A DNA stretch of 64,000 bases from Bacillus sp. FJAT-50079 (GCF_018343515.1 NZ_JAGYPD010000004.1:434001-498000); one strand, 5' to 3'; positions 9,069 to 18,769 are shown, counted from the stretch's first letter. Program-made: numbers and translations. The notes: generated by a model from the sequence alone, not told the origin.

Positions 9069-9606
9069 AATTATCTACAATTAAAATACCAGCTAACTTT
9101 AATGCTTGCTCAGCTCTTTCGATGGCTTCCTCATTATCGGCAGAAAGTGTGTGAAGATGAAATCCAGAAGTTAAATCTGAAAGGAGAGCGGCGTTCGTTT
9201 CGTTAATTTGCTGAAGAAATGATTGAACTTCCCCACGGTTAGAAACCATAATCGAGGCGGTTAAATCTCCGTATACCGGATGCTCCACTTTTACATCTTT
9301 CACAGTGACGCCCTGATCAACAATGATATGTAATTCTTCCTCGGCTTGTTCGCGTTGATGAAAGCAAGCGATCGTTTTTTCAACCCGTTTTTGTGTAGCT
9401 GGAATATGCATATACATATATCCTTGGCTCGTTGCAATAATCGGTTCATTTCTTGCTTTTAACAATGTGATATCCCCAACGATTACTTGTCGGCTTACTT
9501 TTGAATGCTTAGCTAGTGTCGCACCTGTAATCGGATTTGTGCTTTCTTTTAATTGAGAAAGAATCCATTCCCTTCTTTCATCCCCGAGCATTTTTTTATC
9601 ATCCAT
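9067..9606 (-). CDS. niaR: NAD biosynthesis transcriptional repressor NiaR
   Basis: Niacin-responsive repressor (YrxA in B. subtilis) that controls de novo NAD synthesis and niacin uptake genes. The 179-residue protein has an N-terminal winged helix (about 10-65, SRQVIVGDITLLKARN) and a C-terminal 3H domain with the conserved histidines (DVKVEHPVYGDL; SGFHLHTL). AGGAGGT lies just before the ATG at 9606, so an eight-residue longer start is less likely. In B. subtilis it sits beside nadS-nadB-nadA-nadC. None of these genes is here, so its targets must be elsewhere. Confidence 0.92.
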   Translation of the reverse strand: MDDKKMLGDERREWILSQLKESTNPITGATLAKHSKVSRQVIVGDITLLKARNEPIIATSQGYMYMHIPATQKRVEKTIACFHQREQAEEELHIIVDQGVTVKDVKVEHPVYGDLTASIMVSNRGEVQSFLQQINETNAALLSDLTSGFHLHTLSADNEEAIERAEQALKLAGILIVDN

Positions 9607-9727
9607 TTTTTTACCTCCTAAAAAAATCAACCTTGTAAAAAGCTTACCATAAAACGTTCAACCAGCATATTTTTCAATGTGATGTCATATGTTTTTGAGA
9701 AGATTATTAGCATTTTGCCTACACGTT

Positions 9728-9735
9728 CATACACT
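9728..9735 (+). promoter_or_regulatory. Candidate SigE -10 element of safA
   Basis: CATACACT is a perfect SigE -10. The -35 at the expected distance is poor (GCATTTT lies too close), so the assignment rests on the -10 and on known SigE control of safA in B. subtilis. Confidence 0.4.
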
Positions 9736-9766
9736 ATATGGACTTATGCCTGAGGAGGGGAATTGA

Positions 9767-10876
9767 GTGAAGATCCATATCGTGCAAAAAGGAGATACAC
9801 TATGGAACATCGCCAAAAAATATGGAGTGGATTTTGAAGAATTAAAAAAGATGAATGGACAATTGTCTAACCCTGACATGATTATGCCTGGAATGAAAAT
9901 TAAAGTGCCGACCGGCCATCAAGGTGGTCATCACCATTCACATGGCGGACACGGTCAGCATGGTGGTCATCATCATACACATGGTGGTCACGGTCAACAC
10001 GGTGGACATCAGCACCATACGCACGGCGGCCAACACGGCGGTCATCATGTAGGACATCATGGCGGACATCACCATGGTGGTCATAAGGAAATGCCAAAAG
10101 CAGAGCATCCTATCATCCAACATAAGGAGGCTCCAAAAGCGGTAGTAACTCCGCCAAAAGAAAAGCCGAAGGAGCAGCCGCAGCAACTATATCAGCCTGT
10201 TATGCCGAAGCATATTTACCATCCGGTTATGCCACCAACACTACCTGAAATTGATATTAATAACTATTACATGATGAATATGAGTCAAACACAGGCTCAA
10301 ATTCAACAGTCCGCGCCAGTACCGCCAAAAGAGGAATTTGTTGAGGCAGAATCTCCAATGCCAGAGATTGCACCTCAAGTTTACCAACCGCCAATGTATC
10401 AGCCTTGCTATCCAATGCCAATGATGCCTATTTGTGATCCATGTTACCAGCCGCATTCGTATATGCCAACGCAACAATGGATGCCTGCTCAACAATGGAT
10501 GCCGCAAGTTCAGGGAATGATGACACAACCAGCCCCAATGCCAACGGTTTTGCCAGGAACGGAAGGAGCGTATCCGGAATGGGATGGTGAGTCATCATCG
10601 TATCCACATTATGGGATGGAGCAGCCGCAAGCGATGATGCCAATGCAACAAATGCCATATCAACCTTTTTACGGGGCTCCTGTTCAAGGGATGCATAAAC
10701 CGGGTTGCGGCTGTGGATGTCAAGGACATATGCACGGACAAATGCATGGACATCATATGATGCCGATGCAACCAATGCCTTATGCGGGGGCAATGCCTTA
10801 TGCCCCAATGATGCCAGGAAGTGCTGGCACATATGCGATGCCGATGCGTCATCAAAATGAGGAAAAAGATGAATAA
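9767..10876 (+). CDS. safA: Spore coat assembly protein SafA, His-rich variant
   Basis: Morphogenetic protein that directs inner coat assembly and binds the spore cortex/coat interface through its LysM domain. Residues 2-47 form one LysM domain (HIVQKGDTLWNIAKKYG). Residues 51-106 are a Gly/His tract with 26 histidines in 56 residues, built from GGH-, GHGQHGG- and HHTHGG-type units. The rest is Pro/Met/Gln/Tyr-rich low-complexity coat sequence with scattered cysteines and a C-terminal GCGCGC motif followed by HMHGQMHGHH. The start is GTG 9767 behind GAGGAGGGG. The His-rich insertion is the unusual part and suggests metal binding or cross-linking. A strong terminator follows within the next reading frame. 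Confidence 0.88.
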   Translation: MKIHIVQKGDTLWNIAKKYGVDFEELKKMNGQLSNPDMIMPGMKIKVPTGHQGGHHHSHGGHGQHGGHHHTHGGHGQHGGHQHHTHGGQHGGHHVGHHGGHHHGGHKEMPKAEHPIIQHKEAPKAVVTPPKEKPKEQPQQLYQPVMPKHIYHPVMPPTLPEIDINNYYMMNMSQTQAQIQQSAPVPPKEEFVEAESPMPEIAPQVYQPPMYQPCYPMPMMPICDPCYQPHSYMPTQQWMPAQQWMPQVQGMMTQPAPMPTVLPGTEGAYPEWDGESSSYPHYGMEQPQAMMPMQQMPYQPFYGAPVQGMHKPGCGCGCQGHMHGQMHGHHMMPMQPMPYAGAMPYAPMMPGSAGTYAMPMRHQNEEKDE

Positions 10877-11837
10877 ACAAATGAAAAGAAGGAGAGGCGG
10901 ATTTTCCAGTCGTCTCCTTCTTTTTATAAGAAAAGAGGTCAAGCTTCCAGTTACACGGATCAATAAACTAAAACAAGGAGTATGGCTACTGTCAGGCGGA
11001 ACGAATATGTGGATAGCCAAGGAATTTCCCACTCTTTCTCGATTAGAATTGCAGATGGCTTTTACAGCTGAATTGAGGGATGGAGGATTTGATCAATCAT
11101 ACTTATTTTATCCATATCCACTTCTCATAGAAGAGAGAATAATTGGGTTGATACAGTATATTGAACGGGATGATACGAATATGTTTCATTATCGTTCGCG
11201 GCAAAATATGAACGAGACGCTTTTGCTTTTGGAGAAATTTCATCTCACTACGGGTTCCTTTGTTTCTGCATTTCAGAATAAAATCCAGCGATTTGACCAA
11301 ATCGCAAAATGGGAGAACCGCTTGACTGATTTTCAACAGTCTATCCGAGAAAATGAAAAAGTCTTCTATTCTCCTACTTTAAAAAATATCGCGAAAATAG
11401 GTGAGTGGGCACTTAAACGAATGAAGGCAGATGCTGATTTTTTCCAAAGGGAACCGTATTGTATTATTCATGGGGATGTTGCCTACCATAATTTTATTCG
11501 GGGGAAAGATGGAAAGTTGTATGTGATCGATTTTGATCTTATTCGCATTGCGCCGGCGATGATTGATTGGCTTCAATTTTGCAATCGTATTTTACCTGCG
11601 TTGCGCTGGCGTCCGGAGGAATTGCTTTCGTTTCCTCAATTGCGACCATTCGTAGAGAACGAAACCTTCTTAGCAGCACTCGTGTACCCAACGGATATTT
11701 TTCGCGAATGGAACTTTTTCGTTCGTCATTTAAATGAAAGAAATGCTCGCTTATCATTCGAGAGGACTTTTAAGGACCATTATCGTGAACGAATGCAATT
11801 TTATCAAACCACCATGGAAAAGCTTAAGAATATTTAA
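10869..11837 (+). CDS. CotS/YsxE/YutH-family kinase-fold spore coat protein
   Basis: Aminoglycoside-phosphotransferase-fold protein of the type attached to Bacillus spore coats (CotS, CotI, YsxE, YutH). The catalytic loop is HGDVAYHNF near residue 201 and is followed by YVIDFD, the metal-binding segment, so the active site looks intact. Length is about 322 residues from ATG 10869, or 318 from ATG 10881. Both overlap or abut the end of safA. A perfect 12-pair hairpin with a T run, a good terminator, lies at 10884-10926 inside the first codons of this gene. Either expression depends on readthrough from safA, or the 5' end has been altered. Neighbourhood with safA supports a coat role. Substrate unknown. 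Confidence 0.75.
   Translation: MNKQMKRRRGGFSSRLLLFIRKEVKLPVTRINKLKQGVWLLSGGTNMWIAKEFPTLSRLELQMAFTAELRDGGFDQSYLFYPYPLLIEERIIGLIQYIERDDTNMFHYRSRQNMNETLLLLEKFHLTTGSFVSAFQNKIQRFDQIAKWENRLTDFQQSIRENEKVFYSPTLKNIAKIGEWALKRMKADADFFQREPYCIIHGDVAYHNFIRGKDGKLYVIDFDLIRIAPAMIDWLQFCNRILPALRWRPEELLSFPQLRPFVENETFLAALVYPTDIFREWNFFVRHLNERNARLSFERTFKDHYRERMQFYQTTMEKLKNI
10884..10926 (+). terminator. Terminator of safA lying inside the kinase gene
   Basis: AAAAGAAGGAGA pairs perfectly with TCTCCTTCTTTT around a 17-base loop and runs into TTTTT. It starts eight bases after the safA stop codon. Confidence 0.85.
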
Positions 11838-11925
11838 AAATGCCCGCCATTATGTCTGCTTGTTTACGAATAAGCCCCTTTTGATATATGATAAGAAATA
11901 TACAATGATGAGAGGGGTATTTTGG

Positions 11926-12651
11926 ATGGCAGGGCATTCCAAGTGGAAAAACATACAAAATCGTAAAAACGCACAGGATTCGAAGCGTGGGAAGATTTTC
12001 CAAAAGTTAGCGAAAGAAATATATGTTGCAGCGAAGCAGGGTGGACCCGATCCGGATTTGAATCCATCCCTTCGTTTGGTCATTGAAAAATCGAAGGCGG
12101 CGAATATGCCGAACGATAATATTAAGCGGGCCATTGATAAAGCGAGCGGTAATCAAAACGCTGATAACTATGAAGAAGTATTATATGAAGGTTACGGCCC
12201 AGGTGGAACGGCTGTGATGGTCATGTGTTTAACCGATAATCGAAATCGAACAGCGACAAATGTTCGAGTAGCCTTCAATAAAAATGGTGGAAATTTAGGC
12301 GAAACTGGCTGCGTTTCTTATATGTTTGATCGCAAAGGCTATCTCGCGATTGATCGAGAAGGATTTGACATGGAGGAAGATGATTTGCTCCTACAAGTCA
12401 TTGAAGCAGGCGGAGAAGAGCTTGAAACAAGCGATGAAGTGTTTGAAATTTATACAGATCCAGAGAACTTCATCGAAGTAAAGGAAACGTTAGAGAAGGA
12501 AGGAATCACATTCGCATCCGCAGAAATTACAATGATTCCTCAAACAACAACAGAGCTGAACGAAGAACAAGCAGCGAAAATGGAAAAAATGCTCGACATG
12601 CTTGAAGATGATGACGATGTTCAAGACGTTCATCATAACTATGAGCATTGA
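11926..12651 (+). CDS. yebC: YebC/PmpR family DNA-binding or translation factor
   Basis: Conserved three-domain protein of 241 residues opening MAGHSKWKNIQNRKNAQD, the family signature. Members have been described as transcriptional regulators and, for the YebC group, as factors helping ribosomes at proline stretches. The sequence does not distinguish the two roles. The long open frame upstream is not family-like, and AGAGGGG lies about eight bases before ATG 11926, so that start is chosen. It stands alone and is followed by a terminator and then a tandem repeat array. B. subtilis has yrbC at the corresponding place. Confidence 0.93.
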   Translation: MAGHSKWKNIQNRKNAQDSKRGKIFQKLAKEIYVAAKQGGPDPDLNPSLRLVIEKSKAANMPNDNIKRAIDKASGNQNADNYEEVLYEGYGPGGTAVMVMCLTDNRNRTATNVRVAFNKNGGNLGETGCVSYMFDRKGYLAIDREGFDMEEDDLLLQVIEAGGEELETSDEVFEIYTDPENFIEVKETLEKEGITFASAEITMIPQTTTELNEEQAAKMEKMLDMLEDDDDVQDVHHNYEH

Positions 12652-12688
12652 TACTGTATACATTCCCCTAGCCTAAAGGTGAATGACG

Positions 12689-12731
12689 GAAAAACTGCAC
12701 TCCTATATTTCAGGGAGGTGCAGTTTTTTTG
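12689..12731 (+). terminator. Rho-independent terminator after yebC
   Basis: AAAAACTGCAC pairs with GTGCAGTTTTT, extended by TCC/GGA across a one-base bulge, followed by T residues. Confidence 0.85.
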
Positions 12732-12737
12732 TTAATT

Positions 12738-13035
12738 GGCTTGTATTTTGCTCGAAGCGGCTCGTAAACTCGGTTGAGTGGCTTGTATTTTGCTCGAAGT
12801 GGCTCGTAAACTCGGTTGAGTGGCTTGTATTTTGCTCGAAGCGGCTCGTAAACTCGGTTGAGTGGCTTGTATTTTGCTCGAAGCGGCTCGTAAACTCGGT
12901 TGAGTGGCTTGTATTTTCCCTGAAGCGGCTCGTAAACTCGGTTGAGTGCTTCGTATTTTGACCTGAGCGCACGTATCATCACTAGATTGGCTCGCATCTT
13001 AGTCTAAGTACTTGTATCTTAGACCAGAAACTTCG
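12738..13035. repeat. 21-bp tandem repeat array, locus 1
   Basis: About fourteen consecutive units with a period of 21 bases, starting at 12738, 12759, 12780 and so on. Two unit types alternate, A (GGCTTGTATTTTGCTCG...) and B (GGCTCGTAAACTCGGTTG...), giving a 42-base higher-order repeat. Units up to 12947 are nearly identical; the last four are diverged. 21 is divisible by three and the units contain few stops, so long open frames appear on both strands. These repeat peptides have no start signals and I do not regard them as genes. Related units recur at 31504-31650. Confidence 0.95.
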
Positions 13036-13064
13036 AATATTCATGTAAAAATTTGGACAGTCTA
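13035..13064 (+). promoter_or_regulatory. Putative SigG promoter of bofC
   Basis: GAATA at 13035-13039, 18 bases, then CAGTCTA at 13058-13064 fits the forespore SigG pattern gmATR-N18-cATnmTA with one mismatch. bofC is SigG-dependent in B. subtilis. The site lies 35 bases before the chosen start. Confidence 0.6.
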
Positions 13065-13098
13065 TGAATGAGAGATTGATGTGATAGAGGTGAATAGA

Positions 13099-13623
13099 AT
13101 GAGTACCTTTCCCCGAATCATCATATGCATGGCGTTTGCTTTAAGCCTAATCGTTCCGTCCTACTCGAAGTCGCTGGCTCAAGAAGATGTTGTGCATATC
13201 GAAGGTCCAATGACATTGGAGGTTGTTTTACGTACACTTTATGTAGATGGTGAGGTAAGTGAGGAAATTGTCCAAGAAACGATTTGGGCGCTTGATGATT
13301 TTTGGGCAAAATATGCAGATTGGCAGCTTATCGATATGGATGATAGCTCCTTGCTTTTTGAAAAAGAAGTAGATGATATTTCCCCTTTATTAAAAGTAAA
13401 TGGATTTTTCGGTATTTCGGATGATGGTGTTTTATCCATCTATAACGGAAAGCCCGAGATGGAAAATGTCATTCAATCTTTTTTTCAAATTGATGTGCAA
13501 AAGCTTGAAGGTAAAAAACAACAACAATTAAAACAAGGGATTCGTGTGAAGTCAAAAGAAGAGTATACAGATGTCCTTGAAGCGATGAAGCAATTTGTTA
13601 TAAATGAAGATAAAGGGAGCTGA
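13099..13623 (+). CDS. bofC: Forespore protein BofC (inter-compartment signalling)
   Basis: Secreted forespore protein that restrains the SpoIVB serine protease and thereby the timing of pro-sigma-K processing. The 174-residue protein has a signal peptide at about 1-27 (IICMAFALSLIVPSYSKSLA) and a mature domain ending in a BofC-type C-terminal half (ISPLLKVNGFFGISDDGVL). AGAGGTG precedes ATG 13099 by six bases; GTG 13081 is an alternative start. It acts on the same pathway as spoIVFA/spoIVFB at the other end of the window. The stop codon lies within the terminator stem. Confidence 0.88.
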   Translation: MSTFPRIIICMAFALSLIVPSYSKSLAQEDVVHIEGPMTLEVVLRTLYVDGEVSEEIVQETIWALDDFWAKYADWQLIDMDDSSLLFEKEVDDISPLLKVNGFFGISDDGVLSIYNGKPEMENVIQSFFQIDVQKLEGKKQQQLKQGIRVKSKEEYTDVLEAMKQFVINEDKGS

Positions 13624-13645
13624 CAAATTTGTCAGTCCCTTTTTG
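13612..13645 (+). terminator. Rho-independent terminator overlapping bofC stop
   Basis: AAAGGGA-g-CTGACAAA pairs with TTTGTCAG-t-CCCTTTTT. Confidence 0.9.
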
Positions 13646-13746
13646 CGTATTGCCTAGATTATGTAGGATTTATGAAAACATGTTTTGTTTTTCCTTATGA
13701 TAATAAAAGAACGTATGTTTTTCATTTCGAGATTATCGTCCTTTTG

Positions 13747-13755
13747 TGGTACAAT
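13747..13755 (+). promoter_or_regulatory. Possible extended -10 promoter of ruvA
   Basis: TGG-TACAAT, 32 bases before the TTG start. No clear -35 is visible. Confidence 0.4.
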
Positions 13756-13786
13756 GATGGATAGCGATATGATAGGAGAGAAAAAA

Positions 13787-14401
13787 TTGTACGAATATAT
13801 TAAAGGGACGATTGTACATACAGAGCCAGAACATGTTGTCATTGACAATAACGGAATTGGCTATCAAATTTTAACCCCAAATCCATTTGTTTTTTCGAGC
13901 AAAAAGGGAATGGATACGATTATTTATACATATCAGCATGTTCGCGAGGATACTCTTGCTTTATATGGATTTGAAACAGCTGAACAGAAGCAAATGTTTA
14001 AAAAACTTATTAGTGTTTCGGGGATTGGACCAAAAGGAGCGCTTGCGATTTTAGCATATGGCGAGCCTGTTCAAGTGATCCAAGCAATTGAAAATGAAGA
14101 CGAAAAGTTTTTAACGAAGTTTCCGGGAGTAGGTAAGAAGACAGCGCGGCAAATGATCCTCGATTTAAAAGGAAAATTGCATGATGTCATTGATGCAGAT
14201 GTGACAGGTTTGTTTGCTAATTTTGAAACGGATGAACTTTCTACTGTATCAACAAATATTGCGTTAGATGAAGCGATGTTAGCTCTTGCTGCATTAGGTT
14301 ACTCTGAACGTGAATTAAAAAAGATTCGTCCAAAGCTTACAGATGGCGAGTTAACGACTGATCAATATATTAAACAAGCATTGCAGCTACTGATCAAATA
14401 A
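13787..14401 (+). CDS. ruvA: Holliday junction branch migration protein RuvA
   Basis: Tetrameric junction-binding subunit of the RuvAB branch migration motor. The 204-residue protein has the OB-fold domain I (about 1-65, [19 protein letters not shown]), the helix-hairpin-helix domain II with [16 protein letters not shown] and [17 protein letters not shown], and the flexible C-terminal domain III that contacts RuvB. Translation starts at TTG 13787, eight bases after AGGAGAG. The longer upstream frame is not RuvA-like. ruvB follows after 23 bases. Confidence 0.96.
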   Translation: MYEYIKGTIVHTEPEHVVIDNNGIGYQILTPNPFVFSSKKGMDTIIYTYQHVREDTLALYGFETAEQKQMFKKLISVSGIGPKGALAILAYGEPVQVIQAIENEDEKFLTKFPGVGKKTARQMILDLKGKLHDVIDADVTGLFANFETDELSTVSTNIALDEAMLALAALGYSERELKKIRPKLTDGELTTDQYIKQALQLLIK

Positions 14402-14424
14402 CTAGCTTAAAAGGAGGGGGAGAA

Positions 14425-15426
14425 ATGGAAGAAAGGGTATTGTCAGGAGAAGCATTAAACAATGATCAATCTTTTGAACAAAGCCTCCGCCCGCAAACGC
14501 TTGCTCAATACATTGGGCAAGAGAAAGTAAAAAGCAATTTAGCTGTTTTTATTGAAGCTGCGAAAATGAGGAGAGAAACGCTTGACCATGTTCTTCTATA
14601 TGGTCCTCCTGGCTTAGGGAAAACGACGCTCGCTGTTGTTATTGCCAATGAGATGGGTGTGAATGTGAGAACGACTTCAGGCCCAGCCATTGAACGTCCA
14701 GGCGACCTAGCGGCGATTTTAACGGCGCTTGAACCAGGAGAAGTGCTTTTTATCGATGAGATTCATCGCTTGCCACGTGCGATCGAAGAGGTACTTTATC
14801 CTGCGATGGAAGATTATTGTTTGGATATCGTTATTGGTAAAGGTCCGGAAGCTCGATCGGTTCGACTTGATTTGCCTCCATTTACATTGGTTGGTGCAAC
14901 GACGCGAGCAGGGGCAATATCAGCACCATTGCGAGATCGATTTGGTGTATTAAGCAGGCTTGAATATTATAATGAAGAGCAACTAACAGATATCGTTGTG
15001 CGAACAGCCGCCATTCTTGATACGGATATCGATGAAAATGGTGCGGTCGAAATTGCTAAGCGTTCGCGGGGGACACCGAGAATCGCTAATCGGCTTTTAA
15101 GACGGGTTCGCGACTTTGCCCAAGTTCGCGGAAATGGAAAGATCACATATTCAATCGCAGATGAAGCATTGGAATTATTACAAGTTGACCGACTGGGACT
15201 TGATCATATTGACCATAAATTATTAATGGGGATTATCGAAAAGTTTAGGGGTGGACCAGTCGGACTTGATACGATTGCGGCCAGCATCGGTGAAGAGTCG
15301 ACAACGATTGAAGATGTATATGAGCCATACTTACTGCAAATTGGCTTTTTACAACGAACACCGCGCGGGCGAATGGTGACAAAGATGGTGTATGATCATT
15401 TTAAAATTGATGTGCCTGAAGGATGA
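14425..15426 (+). CDS. ruvB: Holliday junction branch migration ATPase RuvB
   Basis: AAA+ motor of the RuvAB complex. Of 333 residues, Walker [10 protein letters not shown] begins at 60, Walker B is VLFIDEIHR, sensor 1 is LVGATTRAG, and the C-terminal winged helix binds DNA (about 255-333, [13 protein letters not shown]). AAGGAGGGGG precedes the ATG. The stop overlaps the possible start of the following small membrane protein gene. No ruvC exists in Bacillus, where RecU resolves junctions; the related RuvX gene is found at 53.4 kb. Confidence 0.98.
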   Translation: MEERVLSGEALNNDQSFEQSLRPQTLAQYIGQEKVKSNLAVFIEAAKMRRETLDHVLLYGPPGLGKTTLAVVIANEMGVNVRTTSGPAIERPGDLAAILTALEPGEVLFIDEIHRLPRAIEEVLYPAMEDYCLDIVIGKGPEARSVRLDLPPFTLVGATTRAGAISAPLRDRFGVLSRLEYYNEEQLTDIVVRTAAILDTDIDENGAVEIAKRSRGTPRIANRLLRRVRDFAQVRGNGKITYSIADEALELLQVDRLGLDHIDHKLLMGIIEKFRGGPVGLDTIAASIGEESTTIEDVYEPYLLQIGFLQRTPRGRMVTKMVYDHFKIDVPEG

Positions 15427-15629
15427 GGAAAATGTCTAAACTATTAATGGTTACGGGAGCTGCCCTCTTCATTGTCGGGTTTCTCATTCATTTTCTGAAG
15501 TTGGGGAAGCTACCTGGCGATGTCGTCTTTAAAAAAGGCAATACAACCTTTTATTTTCCGATCGTTACATCGATCATTTTAAGCGTGATCGTGTCCGCAG
15601 TTTTGTATTTTATTGGGAGGCTTAAATAA
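15423..15629 (+). CDS. DUF2905 small membrane protein
   Basis: A 68-residue protein with two predicted membrane segments ([19 protein letters not shown] and [18 protein letters not shown]) flanking the loop [19 protein letters not shown]. That loop is the hallmark of DUF2905, a family of unknown function found between ruvB and queA in Bacillales. ATG 15423 overlaps the ruvB stop; ATG 15432 would give 65 residues. Neither has a well-placed ribosome binding site, so translation is probably coupled to ruvB. Confidence 0.85.
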   Translation: MRKMSKLLMVTGAALFIVGFLIHFLKLGKLPGDVVFKKGNTTFYFPIVTSIILSVIVSAVLYFIGRLK

Positions 15630-15631
15630 TA

Positions 15632-16660
15632 GTGGAAGTAAAAATGTTTGATTTTGATTTACCAGAAGAGTTAATTGCACAAACCCCTTTAGAAAATCGA
15701 ACGGAGAGCAAGCTGATGGTGCTAGATAAACAGTCTGGCGCTATTTTGCATGAACAATTTCGCAACATCCATCAGTATTTACAGGCGGGTGATTGTCTCG
15801 TTTTAAATGATACGAAAGTTCTTCCTGCGCGATTATTAGGGATGAAGGCTGATACAGGCGCAAAAATCGAAGTGCTACTTTTAAAGCAGTTGGAAGGTGA
15901 CGAGTGGGAAACACTTGTCAAGCCAGCCAAACGTATTAAAGTAGGTTCGATTATTTCCTTTGGAGATAGTAAGCTAACGGCGGTTTGCATCGCTGAAAAA
16001 GAACATGGAGGGCGAATACTTGAATTTCGCTATGATGGAATTTTTTATGAGGTGCTTGATGAGCTTGGAAAAATGCCATTGCCTCCATATATTAAAGAGC
16101 AGCTTGAAGATCAATCGCGTTATCAAACTGTGTTTGCAAAAGAGCGTGGGTCTGCGGCAGCACCGACAGCTGGCTTGCATTTTACTGTTGACTTGTTAGA
16201 GCAGTTAAAACGTCAAGGGGTTAATATTGTTTTTATCACACTTCATGTTGGGTTAGGGACGTTCCGGCCTGTCAGCGTCGAAAATATTGATGAGCATGAC
16301 ATGCATGCGGAGTTTTATCGTGTTTCCGAGGAAACAGCGGCATTGCTAAATGAAACAAAAAAAGCGGGCGGCAGAATCATTACGGTTGGGACAACTTCAA
16401 CGAGAACACTTGAAACGATCGCAACGAAACACGATGGCCGTTTTGTTGCTGAGGATGGCTGGACAGATATTTTTATCTATCCTGGCTATGAATTTAAAGC
16501 GATTGATGGGATGATTACGAATTTCCATTTACCGATGTCCACGCTGATTATGCTCGTTAGCGCGCTAGCTGGCAGGGAAAATGTATTACATGCATACGAA
16601 GAGGCAGTAAGGGAACGTTATCGCTTTTTCAGTTTTGGCGATGCGATGTTGATTAAGTGA
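15632..16660 (+). CDS. queA: S-adenosylmethionine:tRNA ribosyltransferase-isomerase QueA
   Basis: Transfers and isomerises the ribosyl part of SAM onto 7-aminomethyl-7-deazaguanine in tRNA to give epoxyqueuosine. The 342-residue sequence shows the family features [10 protein letters not shown] near the start, [16 protein letters not shown], the [10 protein letters not shown] loop and the C-terminal [16 protein letters not shown]. The start is GTG 15632, two bases after the preceding gene, with GGGAGG upstream. tgt, the preceding step of the same pathway, follows but is separated by a 127-base repeat element. Confidence 0.96.
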   Translation: MEVKMFDFDLPEELIAQTPLENRTESKLMVLDKQSGAILHEQFRNIHQYLQAGDCLVLNDTKVLPARLLGMKADTGAKIEVLLLKQLEGDEWETLVKPAKRIKVGSIISFGDSKLTAVCIAEKEHGGRILEFRYDGIFYEVLDELGKMPLPPYIKEQLEDQSRYQTVFAKERGSAAAPTAGLHFTVDLLEQLKRQGVNIVFITLHVGLGTFRPVSVENIDEHDMHAEFYRVSEETAALLNETKKAGGRIITVGTTSTRTLETIATKHDGRFVAEDGWTDIFIYPGYEFKAIDGMITNFHLPMSTLIMLVSALAGRENVLHAYEEAVRERYRFFSFGDAMLIK

Positions 16661-16694
16661 GGCTATGATCGTATATTTTGTTAATTTTAAACAC

Positions 16695-17985
<1,291 letters not shown>

Positions 17986-18021
17986 ATATGCAATCAATGA
18001 GCGAAGGGAGGGACTAGAAAC

Positions 18022-18288
18022 ATGCAAACACTAGCTAACTTATCACCATTTATTTTAATGTTTGTTCTGTTCTATTTTATTTTGATCAGACCAAACCAAA
18101 AGCGGCAAAAGAAGGTTCAAGATATGCAAAGCAATTTGCAAAAAGGCGATAAAATCGTCACAATTGGTGGCCTTCACGGCACGGTTGATGCTGTTGATGA
18201 AGGGAAAGTTGTCATCTTATGTGGTGACGGCAGCAGGCTTACATACGATCGAGCAGCGATTCGCGATGTAATTAACGCTGATAACTAA
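18022..18288 (+). CDS. yajC: Preprotein translocase subunit YajC
   Basis: Small membrane subunit that associates with SecDF at the Sec translocon. The 88-residue protein has one N-terminal membrane helix (FILMFVLFYFILI) followed by RPNQKRQKKVQDMQ and the cytoplasmic segment GDKIVTIGGLHGTV, both family signatures. GGGAGGG precedes the ATG. It closes the queA-tgt-yajC operon at a terminator, and secDF lies 3.4 kb further on. Confidence 0.95.
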   Translation: MQTLANLSPFILMFVLFYFILIRPNQKRQKKVQDMQSNLQKGDKIVTIGGLHGTVDAVDEGKVVILCGDGSRLTYDRAAIRDVINADN

Positions 18289-18299
18289 TCAATTAACGG

Positions 18300-18334
18300 A
18301 AAAGAAGCTCGTCAAAATTGACGACGCTTCTTTT
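18300..18334. terminator. Bidirectional terminator after yajC
   Basis: AAAAGAAGC-t-CGTCAA pairs with TTGACG-a-CGCTTCTTTT. It serves yajC and the convergent membrane gene. Confidence 0.9.
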
Positions 18335-18711
18335 CATTTTTGTGACAAGATGTTAACCCCTAACACGCCTCCCATCATGGCGGTTAAAATATAACATGTA
18401 TGAAAGATCGTTTGTTCGAGCGTGAAAAAAAGTCCATGGCCCAAATATTCATACATAAATACGATGAAGCTATAAATGATCCCGGTTGCACCGCCGATCA
18501 TCCATCCTTTTTGCTTTGCCTTTCCCCCGCAGATGAACCCTCCAACAAATACGGCAAAATAAGAAATGATTGTAATAAGTAAACGGATAGATTGTTCCTG
18601 AGTATTCGTAAAATGTAAAATAAGTGAAAAAATCAGACTTGTGATTGCGGCAAGCAATAAAATGGTTGTCACACCATATATAATAGATACACCAAATTTC
18701 TTCGCTTCGAT
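18334..18711 (-). CDS. TIGR04086 family membrane protein, probable ATC start
   Basis: Small polytopic membrane protein (YrzE type in B. subtilis) of unknown function with four predicted helices (for example ILLLAAITSLIFSLILHF and YILTAMMGGVLGVNIL). The first conventional start in frame is GTG 18672, which would cut into the first helix. The family N-terminus EAKKFGVSIIYG is encoded upstream in the same frame. An AAAAAGGAG ribosome binding site at 18721-18729 lies nine bases before ATC 18711, the codon directly before that segment. I therefore propose an ATC start, or an ATG that has mutated. From ATC the protein has 125 residues, from GTG 112. Confidence 0.7.
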   Translation of the reverse strand: MEAKKFGVSIIYGVTTILLLAAITSLIFSLILHFTNTQEQSIRLLITIISYFAVFVGGFICGGKAKQKGWMIGGATGIIYSFIVFMYEYLGHGLFFTLEQTIFHTCYILTAMMGGVLGVNILSQK

Positions 18712-18769
18712 TTCGACCCACTCCTTTTTAAAATCATCGGAAAATATAGCTAACTATTCATATCTCACC

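Noticed and set aside
9900-10880. Several minus-strand open frames opposite safA
   Set aside because: They are low-complexity shadows of the biased His/Pro/Met codons of safA and lack start signals.
12683-12997. Three overlapping long open frames on both strands encoding heptad-like repeats
   Set aside because: They arise because the 21-bp repeat unit is a multiple of three without stops. No ribosome binding site or family match supports any of them.
12734-13040. CRISPR array
   Set aside because: Units are contiguous with a 21-bp period and no variable spacers, and no cas genes are present in the window.
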